From the NCBI GenBank assembly GCA_020831825.1, contig JAFIFW010000001.1, forward strand, positions 1-64,000: 64,000 bases of DNA. The letters are read 5' to 3'. Position numbers and translations under genes: made by a program. Under the pieces are notes generated by a model. The model searched no databases. It saw only the letters and a list, made by a program, of their open reading frames with translations, and was not told the origin of the DNA. The DNA is from Methylophaga sp. GTDB lineage: Bacteria; Pseudomonadota; Gammaproteobacteria; Nitrosococcales; Methylophagaceae. Below, piece after piece: positions 40,111 to 54,373 of this stretch (the stretch's first letter is position 1; each line of letters opens with the position of its first letter).

Positions 40111-40665
40111 ATGGCTTTAGAAACACCCGTTTGTGACTTTGGCTTGTCGGCGATAGATTTCACATTGCCGGCCACTGACGGTAAAATCTGGACCCTTGAA
40201 GATTGTCGCGGTGATAACGGCCTCTTGGTCATGTTTATCTGTAATCACTGCCCTTACGTCAAAGCCATTCTGGATCGCCTGGTGCGAGACACCAGAGAAC
40301 TCAAGCAATACGGTATCAATTCGGTCGCCATTATGGCTAACGATGTTACCGAATACCCTGAGGATTCGTTGGAGAACATGCAACGTATCGCCAAACAGGC
40401 AGGGTTCAATTTTCCATACCTCTACGATGAATCTCAGCAAGTAGCCAAGGCTTATGGCGCGGTGTGTACACCGGATTTTTTTGGCTACAACAAAGAGTTG
40501 CAATTGCAATATCGTGGGCGTCTGGATGCCAGCAGAAAAGAGGCCGCTGAACCGGATGTCAGACGTGATCTGTTTGAATCGATGAAGCAGATTGCACAAA
40601 CAGGTTACGGTCCGGATACGCAAGTACCGAGTATGGGCTGCTCGATTAAGTGGCGGGCGGCTTGA
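40111..40665 (+). CDS. Thioredoxin-like (AhpC/TSA-type) protein
   Basis: The 184-residue thioredoxin-fold protein has the active-site pair Cys44 and Cys47 in FICNHCPYVKA and the TPDFF cis-proline region. It has no signal peptide, so it is probably cytoplasmic. It belongs to a widespread redoxin group whose members are annotated only as thioredoxin family; peroxidase activity is possible but not shown. It lies 26 nt before tkt and may be co-transcribed with the sugar-phosphate genes. Confidence 0.85.
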   Translation: MALETPVCDFGLSAIDFTLPATDGKIWTLEDCRGDNGLLVMFICNHCPYVKAILDRLVRDTRELKQYGINSVAIMANDVTEYPEDSLENMQRIAKQAGFNFPYLYDESQQVAKAYGAVCTPDFFGYNKELQLQYRGRLDASRKEAAEPDVRRDLFESMKQIAQTGYGPDTQVPSMGCSIKWRAA

Positions 40666-40691
40666 TTTTTTTTAACAGGAGAATGTAGAAA

Positions 40692-42677
40692 ATGGCTACA
40701 CGCAGACATTTAGCGAATGCCATCCGTGCGTTGAGTATGGATGCAGTACAAAAGGCAAGCTCTGGCCACCCGGGTGCACCGATGGGTATGGCAGATATTG
40801 CCGAAGTCTTGTGGAATGATCACCTGAAACACAACCCGACCAATCCGGCCTGGGCTGACAGAGATCGTTTCATCCTGTCCAACGGCCACGGCTCGATGCT
40901 GATTTATTCTCTGCTGCATCTGACTGGTTACGACCTGCCGATGGACTCTCTGAAAACTTTCCGTCAATTGCACTCGCAATGTGCGGGCCATCCTGAATAC
41001 GGCTATGCGCCAGGTGTTGAAACCACTACAGGTCCTCTGGGTCAAGGTATCACCAATGGTGTTGGTTTTGCCATGGCTGAAAAACTGATGGCGGATCAAT
41101 TCAACCGTCCTGGTCATGACATTGTCGATCACCACACCTATGTATTCATGGGCGACGGCTGTCTGATGGAAGGTGTTTCTCACGAAGCTTGTTCACTGGC
41201 TGGAACATGGGGCCTGGGTAAACTGATTGCTTTCTGGGACGACAACAACATTTCTATCGACGGTCATATCGATGGCTGGTACACCGATGACACCGTTAAG
41301 CGTTTTGAATCATACGGCTGGCACGTTCAGTCTGTAGACGGTCACGATGCTGACGCAATCAATGCAGCGATTACTGCTGCTAAAGCAGTCACTGACAAGC
41401 CCTCACTGATCTGCTGCAAAACCATCATTGGTTTTGGTTCACCCAACAAATCTGCAAGCCACGACTGTCACGGTGCGCCACTGGGTGAAGAAGAAGTTGC
41501 ACTGACACGTAAAGAACTCGGTTGGGAATACGAACCATTTGTTATCCCACAAGACGTTTACGAAGGTTGGGATGGCAAAGCCAAAGGCGCTGAAGTAGAA
41601 GCTGCCTGGAATGCCAAGTTTGAAGCGTATGCCAAGGAGTATCCAGAACTGGCAGCTGAATTCAAACGTCGCATGGCCGGTGAACTGCCAGCCAACTGGA
41701 AGCAAGTGACTGACGCATTCATTGCTGAAACCAACGAAAAAGCTGAAAGTCTGGCTTCACGTCAGGCGTCACAAAAAGCGATTGCTGCTTTGGCTCCGAC
41801 GCTGCCTGAATTCCTGGGCGGTTCTGCGGATCTGACCGGTTCTAACCTGACTAGCTGTTCAGCGTTCAAACATGTGTCTGGTAAAGAGCCCGGCAACTAC
41901 ATTTCCTATGGTGTTCGTGAGTTCGGTATGTTTGCCATCATGAATGGTATGGCGCTGCACGGCGGTCTGCTGCCTTACGGCGGTACTTTCCACATGTTCT
42001 CTGACTATGCTAAAAACGCGCTGCGTATGGCGGCATTGATGAAACAGCGTACCATTGCGGTACTGACGCATGACTCTATCGGTCAGGGCGAAGATGGTCC
42101 TACGCATCAACCTATCGAAAATACTGCCGGTCTGCGTTACATCCCGAACATGGATGTATGGCGTCCTGCGGATTCTGTTGAAGTTGCGGTTGCATGGGTT
42201 GCTGCGGTTGAGCGTACCGATGGTCCGACCAGCCTGGTACTGAGCCGTCAAGGTATTCCAGGCCGTAAGCATGATGCATCAGACTTTGAAGTTATGCGCA
42301 AAGGTGCTTATATCCTGTCAGAAGCCAATGGCAATGCTGATGTGATTCTGATCGCCACAGGTTCTGAAGTGGATCTGGCTGTTAAGTCGCAAGAAGCCCT
42401 GGCTGCAGAAGGTATCAACGCTCGCGTTGTTTCAATGCCTTCTACCAACGTGTTTGACCGTCAGGATCAAGCATACAAAGACAGCGTTCTGACACCAGGT
42501 GTCAAACGTGTTTCAATCGAAGCTGGTGTGACGGACTTCTGGCGTAAGTATGTAGGCCTGGAAGGCGGTACAGTGGGTATCGACACCTTTGGTGAATCTG
42601 CACCGGGTGGCGTACTGATGAAACACTTCGGCTTTACTGTTGAAAACGTAGTGAAAACTGTTAAATCTGTGCTGTAA
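40692..42677 (+). CDS. tkt: Transketolase
   Basis: This thiamine-diphosphate enzyme exchanges two-carbon units between sugar phosphates in the pentose-phosphate, Calvin or RuMP rearrangements. The 661-residue product starts [19 protein letters not shown] and contains [12 protein letters not shown], a ThDP-binding region ([23 protein letters not shown]) and [16 protein letters not shown]. An AGGAG site precedes the ATG. It heads the tkt-gap-pgk-pyk-fba run, but terminators separate tkt, gap and pgk. Confidence 0.98.
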   Translation: MATRRHLANAIRALSMDAVQKASSGHPGAPMGMADIAEVLWNDHLKHNPTNPAWADRDRFILSNGHGSMLIYSLLHLTGYDLPMDSLKTFRQLHSQCAGHPEYGYAPGVETTTGPLGQGITNGVGFAMAEKLMADQFNRPGHDIVDHHTYVFMGDGCLMEGVSHEACSLAGTWGLGKLIAFWDDNNISIDGHIDGWYTDDTVKRFESYGWHVQSVDGHDADAINAAITAAKAVTDKPSLICCKTIIGFGSPNKSASHDCHGAPLGEEEVALTRKELGWEYEPFVIPQDVYEGWDGKAKGAEVEAAWNAKFEAYAKEYPELAAEFKRRMAGELPANWKQVTDAFIAETNEKAESLASRQASQKAIAALAPTLPEFLGGSADLTGSNLTSCSAFKHVSGKEPGNYISYGVREFGMFAIMNGMALHGGLLPYGGTFHMFSDYAKNALRMAALMKQRTIAVLTHDSIGQGEDGPTHQPIENTAGLRYIPNMDVWRPADSVEVAVAWVAAVERTDGPTSLVLSRQGIPGRKHDASDFEVMRKGAYILSEANGNADVILIATGSEVDLAVKSQEALAAEGINARVVSMPSTNVFDRQDQAYKDSVLTPGVKRVSIEAGVTDFWRKYVGLEGGTVGIDTFGESAPGGVLMKHFGFTVENVVKTVKSVL

Positions 42678-42706
42678 TCGCAGATTTGATAGATGCGTAA
42701 TGAATC

Positions 42707-42740
42707 ATGGCCAGTGGGTGCAAGCTCACTGGTCATTTTT
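42707..42740 (+). terminator. Rho-independent terminator after tkt
   Basis: ATGGCCAGTG (42707-42716) pairs with CACTGGTCAT (42727-42736; one G-U pair) around a 10-nt loop, followed by TTTTT. Confidence 0.75.
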
Positions 42741-42819
42741 CTGTCATAGACGACGAGTTATGCTGATAACTTTAGATTTATCTCAGAAGCGTCAGTTATC
42801 AGACTGACCCCGAAAATGA

Positions 42820-43827
<1,008 letters not shown>

Positions 43828-43857
43828 GCCATCGGCATAGTTGCAAAAAAATTAACA

Positions 43858-43887
43858 GGCTTCCCCGTGAGGGGAGGCCTTTTTTTT
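43858..43887 (+). terminator. Strong rho-independent terminator after gap
   Basis: GGCTTCCCC (43858-43866) pairs with GGGGAGGCC (43871-43879) around GTGA, followed by eight T. A TATAAT at 43899-43904, which may belong to the pgk promoter, follows; no good -35 was found. Confidence 0.92.
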
Positions 43888-43947
43888 GAGCGCGGCGTTA
43901 TAATCAGATACAGATCACAAAATTAACCGTTGAAATAAGGGGACATC

Positions 43948-45138
43948 ATGTCGGTAATCAAAATGGCAGATCTGGATCTGACGGATAAAAAAGTACTGAT
44001 TCGTCAGGATCTGAATGTGCCACTCAAATCAGGTGTTGTCGCGGATGGAACCCGGATACTTGCCTCACTTCCCACTATTAAACTGGCCCTCGAGAAAGGT
44101 GCCAAGGTCATGGTGATGTCGCATCTTGGACGGCCGACCGAAGGTGAATACGAACACAAATATTCGCTGGCGCCTGTGGCTAATTATCTGTCTGCGCTGT
44201 TGGAACAACCTGTCAGACTGGAGCAAAACTGGCTGGAGCCCGATTTCATTCCGGTGGAACGAGGCGAAGTGGTGATTTGTGAGAATGTTCGTTTTAACGT
44301 CGGCGAAAAAGCCAATGATGATGCGTTGGCGCGTCGCATGGCACAGATGTGTGATGTCTATGTCATGGATGCCTTTGGAACTGCCCATCGGGCCCAGGCA
44401 TCAACGCATGGCATCGCCAAATATGCCCCGATCGCATGTGCCGGACCTTTATTGGCGGCAGAGTTGGAGGCACTGTCCAAAGCGCTCGATAATCCTGCCC
44501 GCCCAATGGTTGCAATCGTCGGTGGTTCCAAGGTCTCCACCAAGTTAACTGTTCTTGAGACTTTGTCAGAAAAGGTTGATCAGCTGATTGTTGGTGGCGG
44601 CATAGCCAATACCTTCATCGCGGCAGCTGGCTATAATGTTGGCAGGTCTCTTTACGAAGAAGATTTGCTTGACACCTGTCGTCGCCTGACAGCCGATGCC
44701 AAACGACGCGGAGCCGATATCCCTGTGCCGATTGATGTCGTCTGCGGCAAGCATTTTGCCGAGAACGCCGAGGCAGAATTAAAGTCCGTTGACAAGGTCG
44801 CCGACGATGACATGATCTTCGATATCGGCCCAAAGTCTGCCGCAGAGTTGACTGAAATTTTAAAAAATGCCGGTACTATTGTCTGGAATGGGCCACTGGG
44901 CGTATTCGAATTCAGCCAGTTCTCTGAAGGCACAAAGGAAATCGCCATGGCGATTGCTGAATCAAATGCTTTCTCTATTGCCGGCGGCGGTGACACGCTT
45001 GCCGCAGTATCAAAATTCAAAATTTGTGATGATGTTTCATATATTTCCACGGGTGGTGGTGCTTTTCTTGAGTTTCTGGAAGGCAAGAAGTTACCGGCAG
45101 TCGAAATTCTGGAACAACGGGCTGCTCAACAATCCTGA
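43948..45138 (+). CDS. pgk: Phosphoglycerate kinase
   Basis: This enzyme transfers phosphate between 1,3-bisphosphoglycerate and ADP. The 396-residue product starts near [13 protein letters not shown], has the [11 protein letters not shown] segment and the C-terminal nucleotide loop [18 protein letters not shown]. An AGGGG site precedes the ATG. pyk follows 12 nt later, so pgk-pyk-fba form an operon. Confidence 0.98.
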   Translation: MSVIKMADLDLTDKKVLIRQDLNVPLKSGVVADGTRILASLPTIKLALEKGAKVMVMSHLGRPTEGEYEHKYSLAPVANYLSALLEQPVRLEQNWLEPDFIPVERGEVVICENVRFNVGEKANDDALARRMAQMCDVYVMDAFGTAHRAQASTHGIAKYAPIACAGPLLAAELEALSKALDNPARPMVAIVGGSKVSTKLTVLETLSEKVDQLIVGGGIANTFIAAAGYNVGRSLYEEDLLDTCRRLTADAKRRGADIPVPIDVVCGKHFAENAEAELKSVDKVADDDMIFDIGPKSAAELTEILKNAGTIVWNGPLGVFEFSQFSEGTKEIAMAIAESNAFSIAGGGDTLAAVSKFKICDDVSYISTGGGAFLEFLEGKKLPAVEILEQRAAQQS

Positions 45139-45150
45139 GGGAGTTCTAGC

Positions 45151-46608
45151 TTGGCAAGGCGCAGAACAAAAATTGTCGCCACTATGGGGCCTTCAACAGA
45201 CGCTCCCGATATTCTGGATGCGATGATAAAGGCGGGACTTGATGTGGTGCGATTGAACTTTTCGCATGGTACTGCCGAGAAACACATAGAGATGGCCCAT
45301 CGAGTGCGAGAGCGTGCGGAGGCACTTGGCCGACAAGTGGGTGTGCTGGTTGATTTACAGGGACCCAAGATCCGTATCTCAAGATTTAAGAATGGTGCGA
45401 TATTTCTTGAAGAAAATACCCATTTCATCCTCGATGCCGGCTTAGCGGAAAATGAGGGTGACATCGAACGTGTTGGCATTGATTACAAGCCTTTACCCTA
45501 CGATCTGAACAGAGGCGATACTCTTTTACTAGACGATGGCCGGATCGTGTTGTGGGTCAAGTCGGTTGTTGATAAAGAGATTCATTGCCGGGTTGTGGTC
45601 GGAGGCCAACTCTCTAACAACAAAGGCATCAACCGTCAGGGCGGTGGCCTGTCAGCGGCTGCACTCACAGAAAAAGATATTGCCGATATCAAGGTCGCAG
45701 CGAGCATTCAGGCCGACTATCTGGCGGTGTCATTCCCGCGTAGCGCAGATGATGTATTGCTGGCCCGCAAATTGTTGCGAGATGCCGGTGGCTATGGTGG
45801 CATCATCGCCAAGATTGAACGTGCCGAAGCGGTCACGGAACTTGAGGCAATCATTCAGGTATCCGAAGCTATCATGGTGGCACGGGGTGACCTCGGAGTT
45901 GAAATTGGCGATGCCGCATTACCACCCATTCAAAAAAGCAGTATTGCCATGGCTCGGCGTATGAACAGGGTCACCATCACGGCAACGCAGATGATGGAAT
46001 CGATGATCAATAATTCCATCCCGACACGAGCAGAAGTGTTTGATGTAGCCAATGCGGTGCTGGATGGTACCGATGCGGTCATGCTTTCAGGCGAAACGGC
46101 TGTGGGTAAATATCCGGTAAAAGTGATCGAAGCCATGGACCGAATTTGCTTGCAAGCCGAGCAACAACGCGAGATTCGTGTCTCACGTCACCGAATTGAC
46201 TCCAAATTCGAGCGTATTGACGAGGCTATTGCCATGGCAGCCATGTACACGGCGAATCATCTTGATGTGAAAGCAATTGCGGCCCTGACAGATTCGGGTT
46301 CAACGCCGCTATGGATGTCCAGGGTCAGCTCGGGTATTCCGATTTTTGCACTGACACCACATACCTCGACGAGTCGACGAGTAACCTTGTATCGTGGTGT
46401 TTATCCGGTTGATTTTGTACTGGAGCATACTGATCATGCGCTCGCCAATATGGAAATGGTGGATGAGCTCAAACGAAGAGGCGTGGTCAGTGATGGTGAT
46501 ATTGTGTTGCTGACCAAGGGCGATCTAGAGATTCATGGAACAACCAACGGCATGAAGATCATCCGTGTGGGAGAATATCTAACCCCAAAAGACCGACTGG
46601 AGAAATAA
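45151..46608 (+). CDS. pyk: Pyruvate kinase
   Basis: This enzyme converts phosphoenolpyruvate and ADP to pyruvate and ATP. The 485-residue product has RRTKIVATMGPS at its N-terminus, the catalytic-Lys segment GGIIAKIERAEAV, and the ATQMMESMINNSIPTRAEV and MLSGETAVGKYP signatures. The start is TTG at 45151, chosen because GAGGGAG lies upstream and the family N-terminus follows at once; there is no ATG nearby in frame. It lies between pgk and fba. Confidence 0.96.
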   Translation: MARRRTKIVATMGPSTDAPDILDAMIKAGLDVVRLNFSHGTAEKHIEMAHRVRERAEALGRQVGVLVDLQGPKIRISRFKNGAIFLEENTHFILDAGLAENEGDIERVGIDYKPLPYDLNRGDTLLLDDGRIVLWVKSVVDKEIHCRVVVGGQLSNNKGINRQGGGLSAAALTEKDIADIKVAASIQADYLAVSFPRSADDVLLARKLLRDAGGYGGIIAKIERAEAVTELEAIIQVSEAIMVARGDLGVEIGDAALPPIQKSSIAMARRMNRVTITATQMMESMINNSIPTRAEVFDVANAVLDGTDAVMLSGETAVGKYPVKVIEAMDRICLQAEQQREIRVSRHRIDSKFERIDEAIAMAAMYTANHLDVKAIAALTDSGSTPLWMSRVSSGIPIFALTPHTSTSRRVTLYRGVYPVDFVLEHTDHALANMEMVDELKRRGVVSDGDIVLLTKGDLEIHGTTNGMKIIRVGEYLTPKDRLEK

Positions 46609-46611
46609 ATC

Positions 46612-47667
46612 ATGGCATTAGTATCCTTGCGACAATTGCTGGATTATGCGGCGGAGCATCAGTTTGCGATTCCGGCATTTAATGTCAACAACCTTGAACA
46701 GGTGCAGGCGATCATGCAGGCGGCAGATGCGGTTGATAGTCCTGTCATCATGCAAGGCTCAGTCGGCGCTCGCCAGTACGCCGGTGAACCCTTCCTTCGG
46801 CACCTGATTCTGGCGGCTATTGAACAATATCCTCATATTCCGGTGGTCATGCATCAAGATCACGGTGCATCGCCAGCTATTTGTGCTCGGGCCATTCAAT
46901 CCGGTTTCAGCTCTGTGATGATGGATGGTTCCCTGCTGGAAGATATGAAAACGCCAGCGTCATTTGACTACAACGTTTCTGTGACTCGAACAGTGGTCGA
47001 TATGGCTCATGCCTGCGGCGTCAGTGTTGAGGGTGAACTGGGATGTCTGGGATCACTTGAAACCGGCAAGATGGGTGAAGAAGACGGTCACGGTGCAGAA
47101 GTGGCACTGGATCACAGTCAATTACTGACGGATCCTGACGAGGCGGTCGAATTCATCAAGTTGACGCATGTTGATGCACTGGCCGTTGCCATTGGCACCA
47201 GTCATGGGGCATATAAATTTTCTCAACCACCCAGTGGTGATGTGCTGGCTATCAGTCACCTCGAAAAGTTGCAGAATAAACTACCCAATGTGCATTTTGT
47301 CATGCATGGTTCCAGTTCGGTACCGCAGGATTGGTTGGCAATCATCAATCGTTTTGGTGGCGATATTGGCCAGACCTATGGGGTGCCGGTAGATGAGGTG
47401 GTGGAAGGTATCAAATATGGTGTACGCAAAGTCAATATTGATACTGATTTACGCATGGCATCTACCGGAGCCATTCGGCAATTTTTGGCAGATGAAAAAA
47501 ATGCCACAATCTTTGACCCGAGAAAATTTCTGAAGGTAGCCAAGACTGCGATGCAAGCGATTTGTGAAGCGCGGTATCAGTCTTTTGGCAGTGCCGGTCA
47601 TGCCAGCAAAATCAAAACAATATCACTGGATAAAATGGTCGAACGTTACGACAAAGGCATTCTGTAA
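46612..47667 (+). CDS. fba: Fructose-bisphosphate aldolase, class II (Calvin-type subgroup)
   Basis: This zinc aldolase joins triose phosphates to fructose 1,6-bisphosphate. The 351-residue product has the metal-binding [11 protein letters not shown] block, the [21 protein letters not shown] loop and VMHGSSSVP. The sequence resembles the CbbA-like subgroup of class II enzymes found in autotrophs and many methylotrophs. It starts 3 nt after pyk and ends the operon; I see no clear terminator behind it. Confidence 0.95.
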   Translation: MALVSLRQLLDYAAEHQFAIPAFNVNNLEQVQAIMQAADAVDSPVIMQGSVGARQYAGEPFLRHLILAAIEQYPHIPVVMHQDHGASPAICARAIQSGFSSVMMDGSLLEDMKTPASFDYNVSVTRTVVDMAHACGVSVEGELGCLGSLETGKMGEEDGHGAEVALDHSQLLTDPDEAVEFIKLTHVDALAVAIGTSHGAYKFSQPPSGDVLAISHLEKLQNKLPNVHFVMHGSSSVPQDWLAIINRFGGDIGQTYGVPVDEVVEGIKYGVRKVNIDTDLRMASTGAIRQFLADEKNATIFDPRKFLKVAKTAMQAICEARYQSFGSAGHASKIKTISLDKMVERYDKGIL

Positions 47668-47748
47668 TCTTTAATTGACAGGGATGTCTGATTTAATAAG
47701 CATTGCTCAGCGAGAGAGTCGTTCACAGATAGGGTAAACTATGCGTTT

Positions 47749-48140
47749 TTGCAAAACTGGGTTCTGACTTTGTATCAGCTACTAGCCATCGCAGCAGGCG
47801 GTGCGATGGGAGCAGTATTACGTTTCCTGATGTCAAACGGTGTCTATCGCCTGACCGGCAATGACTTTCCATATGGCACGCTGGCGATCAATATCCTTGG
47901 CTCTTTTGTGCTGGGTATACTCTTTGTCTTGCTGTTGGAAAAATTGGTGGTGAGTGCTGAATGGCGACTGGGCCTCACCGTTGGACTCATCGGAGCCTTT
48001 ACCACCTTCTCGACTTTTTCAGTAGAAACCTTGCTGTTGATCGAGGAGGGCCAACTGCTCAAAGCCGCACTGAATATTGTGTTGAGCGTAGCTTTATGTC
48101 TGTTTGCGGCATGGTTGGGCATGAGCTTAGGGAGGCAGCT

Positions 48141-48144
<4 letters not shown>
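47749..48144 (+). CDS. crcB: Fluoride-specific ion channel CrcB/Fluc
   Basis: This is a four-helix dual-topology fluoride exporter. The product of up to 131 residues has GGAMGAVLRFLMS, the PYGTLAINILGSFVLG segment and the GAFTTFSTFSVE motif containing the central Phe box. No ATG starts the frame: TTG 47749 and TTG 47770 are candidates, and homology to E. coli CrcB favours the later one. Neither has a clear ribosome-binding site. Its stop overlaps the start of a DUF190 gene. Confidence 0.88.
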
Positions 48145-50407
<2,263 letters not shown>

Positions 50408-50434
50408 TTGACTGAATTATTCAGGAGCAAGAAT

Positions 50435-51652
50435 TTGGATACCGTAGCCTACCAGTCACGACGGATTGTTTCCGGGATGCGCCCAACCGGGCAGCTGCAT
50501 CTTGGTCATTATCATGGCGTGCTGAAAAATTGGATCAAGCAGCAGCATGAGTTTGACTGCTTTTTCTTTGTCGCTGACTGGCATGCATTGACAACACACT
50601 ACGAAGACAGCCAAATCATCGAGGAAAGTGTCTGGGAAATGGTAATCGACTGGCTGGCTGCGGGCATTGAACCGTCATCGGCCTCGCTGTTTTTACAATC
50701 CAAAGTGCCAGAGCATGCTGAATTGCATTTATTGCTTTCGATGATCACCCCGCTATCGTGGTTGGAGAGGGTGCCTACCTACAAGGATCAACAGGAGAAG
50801 CTAAAAGAAAAAGATCTGTCCACCTATGGCTTTCTGGGATATCCCTTGCTGCAAAGTGCCGATATTTTGATTTACAGAGCGGGCCAAGTGCCTGTTGGTG
50901 AAGATCAGGTGGTGCATGTTGAGCTGACGCGTGAGGTCGCACGACGTTTCAATCATATCTACGGCCGTGAACCTGATTTTGAACAAAAAGCCGTTGCTGC
51001 GATTGCCAAGATGGGTAAGAAAAACGCCAAGCTCTACAATACTTTAAGAAAAGCCTACCAGGAGCAGGGCGACAGTGAAGCTTTGCAAAAGGCGCGTGAA
51101 TTACTGAAAAATCAGCAGAATCTTGCGCTGGGAGATACCGAACGTTTGTTTGGTTTTCTTGAAGGTGGCGGTAAAGTCATTCTGCCAGAACCTCAGGCAT
51201 TGCTGACACCTGCTTCGAAAATGCCGGGACTTGATGGCCAGAAAATGTCCAAATCCTATGGCAACACCATTTCCTTGAGAGAGCCGGAACAAAGTCTGTC
51301 AGAGAAAATTAAACGCATGCCGACTGATCCAAACCGGGTCAGAAGAACCGATCCCGGTGATCCGGAAAAATGTCCGGTCTGGCAGTTGCATGAAGTCTAC
51401 GCAACAGAAGATCAAAAACAGTGGGTGCAGGAAGGATGCCGGACGGCAGGCATCGGTTGTCTGGATTGTAAAGGGCCACTGATCGATGCGGTCAGTGCCG
51501 AACTGAAACCGATTCGTGCTCGCGCGGAGGATTTCCGCCAGCATCCTGAAGATGTGCGGCGAATTATCGATGATGGTAGTGCTGCGGCACGCGAAGTGGC
51601 TCAGGAGACTCTTGCAGATGTGAGATCTGCAATGGGTTTAAGCTATAAATAA
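50435..51652 (+). CDS. trpS: Tryptophanyl-tRNA synthetase
   Basis: This class I synthetase has the HIGH-like GQLHLGHYHG and KMSKS (LDGQKMSKSYG) motifs. The frame opens at TTG 50408, but AGGAG at 50423-50427 is spaced 7 nt from TTG 50435, which I take as the start (405 residues, beginning MDTVAYQSRRIVSGMRPTG). It is longer than E. coli TrpS (334), with an insertion near 190-240 and a C-terminal Cys-rich segment GCRTAGIGCLDCKG, as in the longer bacterial subgroup. Confidence 0.94.
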   Translation: MDTVAYQSRRIVSGMRPTGQLHLGHYHGVLKNWIKQQHEFDCFFFVADWHALTTHYEDSQIIEESVWEMVIDWLAAGIEPSSASLFLQSKVPEHAELHLLLSMITPLSWLERVPTYKDQQEKLKEKDLSTYGFLGYPLLQSADILIYRAGQVPVGEDQVVHVELTREVARRFNHIYGREPDFEQKAVAAIAKMGKKNAKLYNTLRKAYQEQGDSEALQKARELLKNQQNLALGDTERLFGFLEGGGKVILPEPQALLTPASKMPGLDGQKMSKSYGNTISLREPEQSLSEKIKRMPTDPNRVRRTDPGDPEKCPVWQLHEVYATEDQKQWVQEGCRTAGIGCLDCKGPLIDAVSAELKPIRARAEDFRQHPEDVRRIIDDGSAAAREVAQETLADVRSAMGLSYK

Positions 51653-51663
51653 GGCCAAAAATT

Positions 51664-52572
51664 ATGTCTGAACGTATACAAAAAGTCCTCGCCAGAGCTG
51701 GCTATGGTTCACGCCGGCAAGTTGAAACATGGATTAGCGAAGGCAGGGTCACGGTCAACGGTGAAGTCGCGAAACTGGGCGCACAAATTGACGCCAGTGC
51801 CTCACTGAAACTCGATGGCAAGCCGCTGTCTACCAAGCGACTGTGGCAACAACCCAAGCAAGTGATTCTATATCATAAGCCCGTAGGTGAAGTGTGTACC
51901 CGTCAGGACCCAGAAGGTCGGCGTACCATATTCAAATCTCTTCCTGCACCCGCTGAAGGACGATGGGTCAGTGTTGGTCGGCTTGATATCAATACCAGTG
52001 GCTTGCTTATCCTGACCACCGATGGTGAGTTGGCCAATCATCTGATGCATCCATCCAATCAGATGGATCGGGAGTATGCGGTTCGGGTGCTCGGTGAAGT
52101 CGGAGCTGAGATGATGCAGCGATTGAGAGATGGCGTCATGCTTGAAGATGGTGAAGCGCGCTTTTCTGATATACAACCTGCCGGAGGTGAGGGCGCTAAT
52201 TCCTGGTTCCATGTCGTGATTCAGGAAGGTCGTAACCGGGAAGTCCGACGTTTATGGGAAAGTCAGGGTGTTCAAGTCAGCAGATTGACACGGCTGCGTT
52301 ATGGTCCGGTAATTATGCCCAACAAATTGAAGCCAGGACGTTGGATGATGCTGGAAGGTCGTGATCTTGAAAATTTGTATCAGGAAGCGGGTTTGAAACC
52401 TATAAGCACAGACAATAGTGTCAACAAACCGGCAGCCAAGCGTGCTGATAAGTCGCGATCAATCAAAACCACTTCAACACCTGATAAGCGTAAAGCACCT
52501 ACAAATAAATCCCCTTGGGAAGCTGCTTCAGCTAGCAAACGCCCAAGGGTACGCGGTCATAAAACCAGGTAA
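51664..52572 (+). CDS. rluB: 23S rRNA pseudouridine(2605) synthase
   Basis: This enzyme isomerises a uridine in helix 90 of 23S rRNA. The 302-residue product has an N-terminal S4 domain (IQKVLARAGYGSRRQVETW) and the catalytic-Asp block VGRLDINTSGLLILTTDG. The GRNREVRRLWESQG segment follows, then a basic, disordered C-terminal tail. It fits RluB better than RluE or RluF by S4 domain and tail. It is convergent with the diguanylate cyclase gene. Confidence 0.92.
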   Translation: MSERIQKVLARAGYGSRRQVETWISEGRVTVNGEVAKLGAQIDASASLKLDGKPLSTKRLWQQPKQVILYHKPVGEVCTRQDPEGRRTIFKSLPAPAEGRWVSVGRLDINTSGLLILTTDGELANHLMHPSNQMDREYAVRVLGEVGAEMMQRLRDGVMLEDGEARFSDIQPAGGEGANSWFHVVIQEGRNREVRRLWESQGVQVSRLTRLRYGPVIMPNKLKPGRWMMLEGRDLENLYQEAGLKPISTDNSVNKPAAKRADKSRSIKTTSTPDKRKAPTNKSPWEAASASKRPRVRGHKTR

Positions 52573-52580
52573 GTCATTGT

Positions 52581-53516
52581 TTAATGGCTGGCAAGGCCAC
52601 TCGAAACGATGTTCTTGCCGCTGTGCTTGGCTTGATAGAGTGCGTCATCGGCCCGTTTGAAAATTGACGTGGCAGTGTCTGACTCGCGATGTCCCGCAAC
52701 ACCAATACTGACGGTGAAGCCAAAACTGTTTTCACCATTAAGACACTTCAGTTCGGCGATCGACTGACGCAGCCTTTCGGCAACCATCATGGCATCTTCG
52801 AGTTCTGTGTGGCTTAACAGCAGGGTAAATTCTTCACCGCCAAAGCGGTAGGCAGTATCTGTCTGGCGGAGCATGGATTTCAATAATTCGCCAATGGAAC
52901 GAATCGCCTGGTCGCCTGCGGCATGGCCCAATGAGTCATTGATCTGCTTGAAGTTATCAATATCAACGACCAGAAGTGAAAAAGGTGCTTGTTGTCTTTT
53001 AGCGAGCTCCATTTCCCGCATCAGACCCTGGTCGAAAGCTTGTCTGTTATACAAGCCACTGAGCATGTCAGTGACAGATGCAGACAATGCTTTTTGATAC
53101 AAAGTACAGTTACGAAGTGGATAGACCAGTTTGCACAACAAATCTTCAATCAGTTCAATTTCTGCCGTACTGAATTTTTTATTTCTGGTCAGTTCAAGCT
53201 CGCCAATGTTTACCTGGTCAATTTCAAGCTGATAGTGGCAACGATGATGGCGTTTGCTGCCTATTTCCAATTTTTCATTCAAGGCGGGGTGTTTGTAGCT
53301 TAGACCCTGATAGCCAATCAAGGCCCTGACTTCATTATCGAACAGGTGGATCACCTGAATAATGTCCAGTGATGTCTGCAAGATCATTGGTAGTCTGGCC
53401 TGAATAAGCTCTGGATCAGGAGTGTCAGATGGTTGAACAGAATCAAAATAGTGATTGTTGGTGGAACTGACCAGCTGCAGACCAGCTTGTTGTTCGTTAA
53501 AGATATGTTGGCTCAT
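52581..53516 (-). CDS. Diguanylate cyclase (GGDEF domain)
   Basis: The enzyme should make cyclic di-GMP from two GTP. The 311-residue product has an N-terminal region of about 150 residues, possibly a GAF-like sensor, and a GGDEF domain with the active motif GGEEF at 226-230. An intact inhibitory I-site, RxxD, lies at 217-220, five residues before it. ATG 53516 is used (AAGAG upstream) rather than GTG 53525. It has no transmembrane segment, so it is cytosolic. Confidence 0.92.
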   Translation of the reverse strand: MSQHIFNEQQAGLQLVSSTNNHYFDSVQPSDTPDPELIQARLPMILQTSLDIIQVIHLFDNEVRALIGYQGLSYKHPALNEKLEIGSKRHHRCHYQLEIDQVNIGELELTRNKKFSTAEIELIEDLLCKLVYPLRNCTLYQKALSASVTDMLSGLYNRQAFDQGLMREMELAKRQQAPFSLLVVDIDNFKQINDSLGHAAGDQAIRSIGELLKSMLRQTDTAYRFGGEEFTLLLSHTELEDAMMVAERLRQSIAELKCLNGENSFGFTVSIGVAGHRESDTATSIFKRADDALYQAKHSGKNIVSSGLASH

Positions 53517-53605
53517 TGCGCACACTCTTGAATGGGTTGTTTAGCATTTACCCAGCCAAAAGCGTGCCATTTTAATTTATCTTTTATTAAACAATGATTT
53601 AAGTA

Positions 53606-54364
53606 TCAATCGAATGCCAGTGACGATTGTTTGACGCTGTGTTGTAGTTGTTTGCCATGAACTGCTGCAACTGAAGCATGAATAATCTCAAGGTAATCTG
53701 GAGCGATATCCTCAGCTTTCGGTAAATCTGAAGGATTGAGTGCGGGATAAGCACGCTTGAGAAATTCGGTATTCACTCGTCCAGGATCAAAACTGCAGAT
53801 CTTGATTCGGCCCGATGATGCTTGTTCGTCTGCCAGTTGATTCGCAAAGCATTCGATGCCGGCTTTGGCAATGCCATAGGCACCCCAATACGCTTTTGCC
53901 TGCACACTGTCTGTGGTGAAAATAATAAAGCTGTCACCAGTGCTTTCCAGAGACGACAGACAAGCGCGGGTGAGCATCACTGGCGCACTGAGGTTGATAT
54001 GTAATATTTCAGCCCAGAGCTTTGAGTTTTGGTGAGGAGTCGGGGCCAGTTGTCCAAGTGAGGCCGCGCAGTGAATCAATCCATCAAGACGAGAGAAATT
54101 TTGTTCGATGCTGTTTGCAAGGGTCAGATAGTCATCTTGACTGGCCCCTTTGAGATCAAGGGGATAGATTGCCGGTGTCGCATGACCTTGTTCGATGATG
54201 CTGTCATAGACTTTTTCAAGGGCGGGTAAATTTTTGTCGAGCAGAATCGCGGTTGCGCCCTGAGCAGCGCAACATTGAGCCACAGCAGCACCGATGCCGC
54301 TAGCGGCACCGGTGATGAGTATAACGCGACCTGCCAACAGTTGACTGTTAGCAGTGACTGTCAT
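53606..54364 (-). CDS. Short-chain dehydrogenase/reductase (YciK-like)
   Basis: This 252-residue Rossmann-fold SDR has the TGAASGIGAAVAQ loop, the NAD(P) DLKGAS/AASLGQ segments and the YGIAKAG catalytic Tyr-Lys pair. It resembles E. coli YciK, whose substrate is unknown. It lies 9 nt downstream of a small lipoprotein gene on the same strand. Confidence 0.88.
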   Translation of the reverse strand: MTVTANSQLLAGRVILITGAASGIGAAVAQCCAAQGATAILLDKNLPALEKVYDSIIEQGHATPAIYPLDLKGASQDDYLTLANSIEQNFSRLDGLIHCAASLGQLAPTPHQNSKLWAEILHINLSAPVMLTRACLSSLESTGDSFIIFTTDSVQAKAYWGAYGIAKAGIECFANQLADEQASSGRIKICSFDPGRVNTEFLKRAYPALNPSDLPKAEDIAPDYLEIIHASVAAVHGKQLQHSVKQSSLAFD

Positions 54365-54373
54365 TTTTTCAAA

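Noticed and set aside
43899-43904. TATAAT before pgk as a full promoter
   Set aside because: The -10 is perfect but the region at -35 spacing lies in the gap terminator and has no match, so it is not listed as a separate promoter.
47668-47748. Possible fluoride riboswitch before crcB
   Set aside because: The conserved crcB-motif blocks could not be found in the 81-nt gap upstream of crcB.
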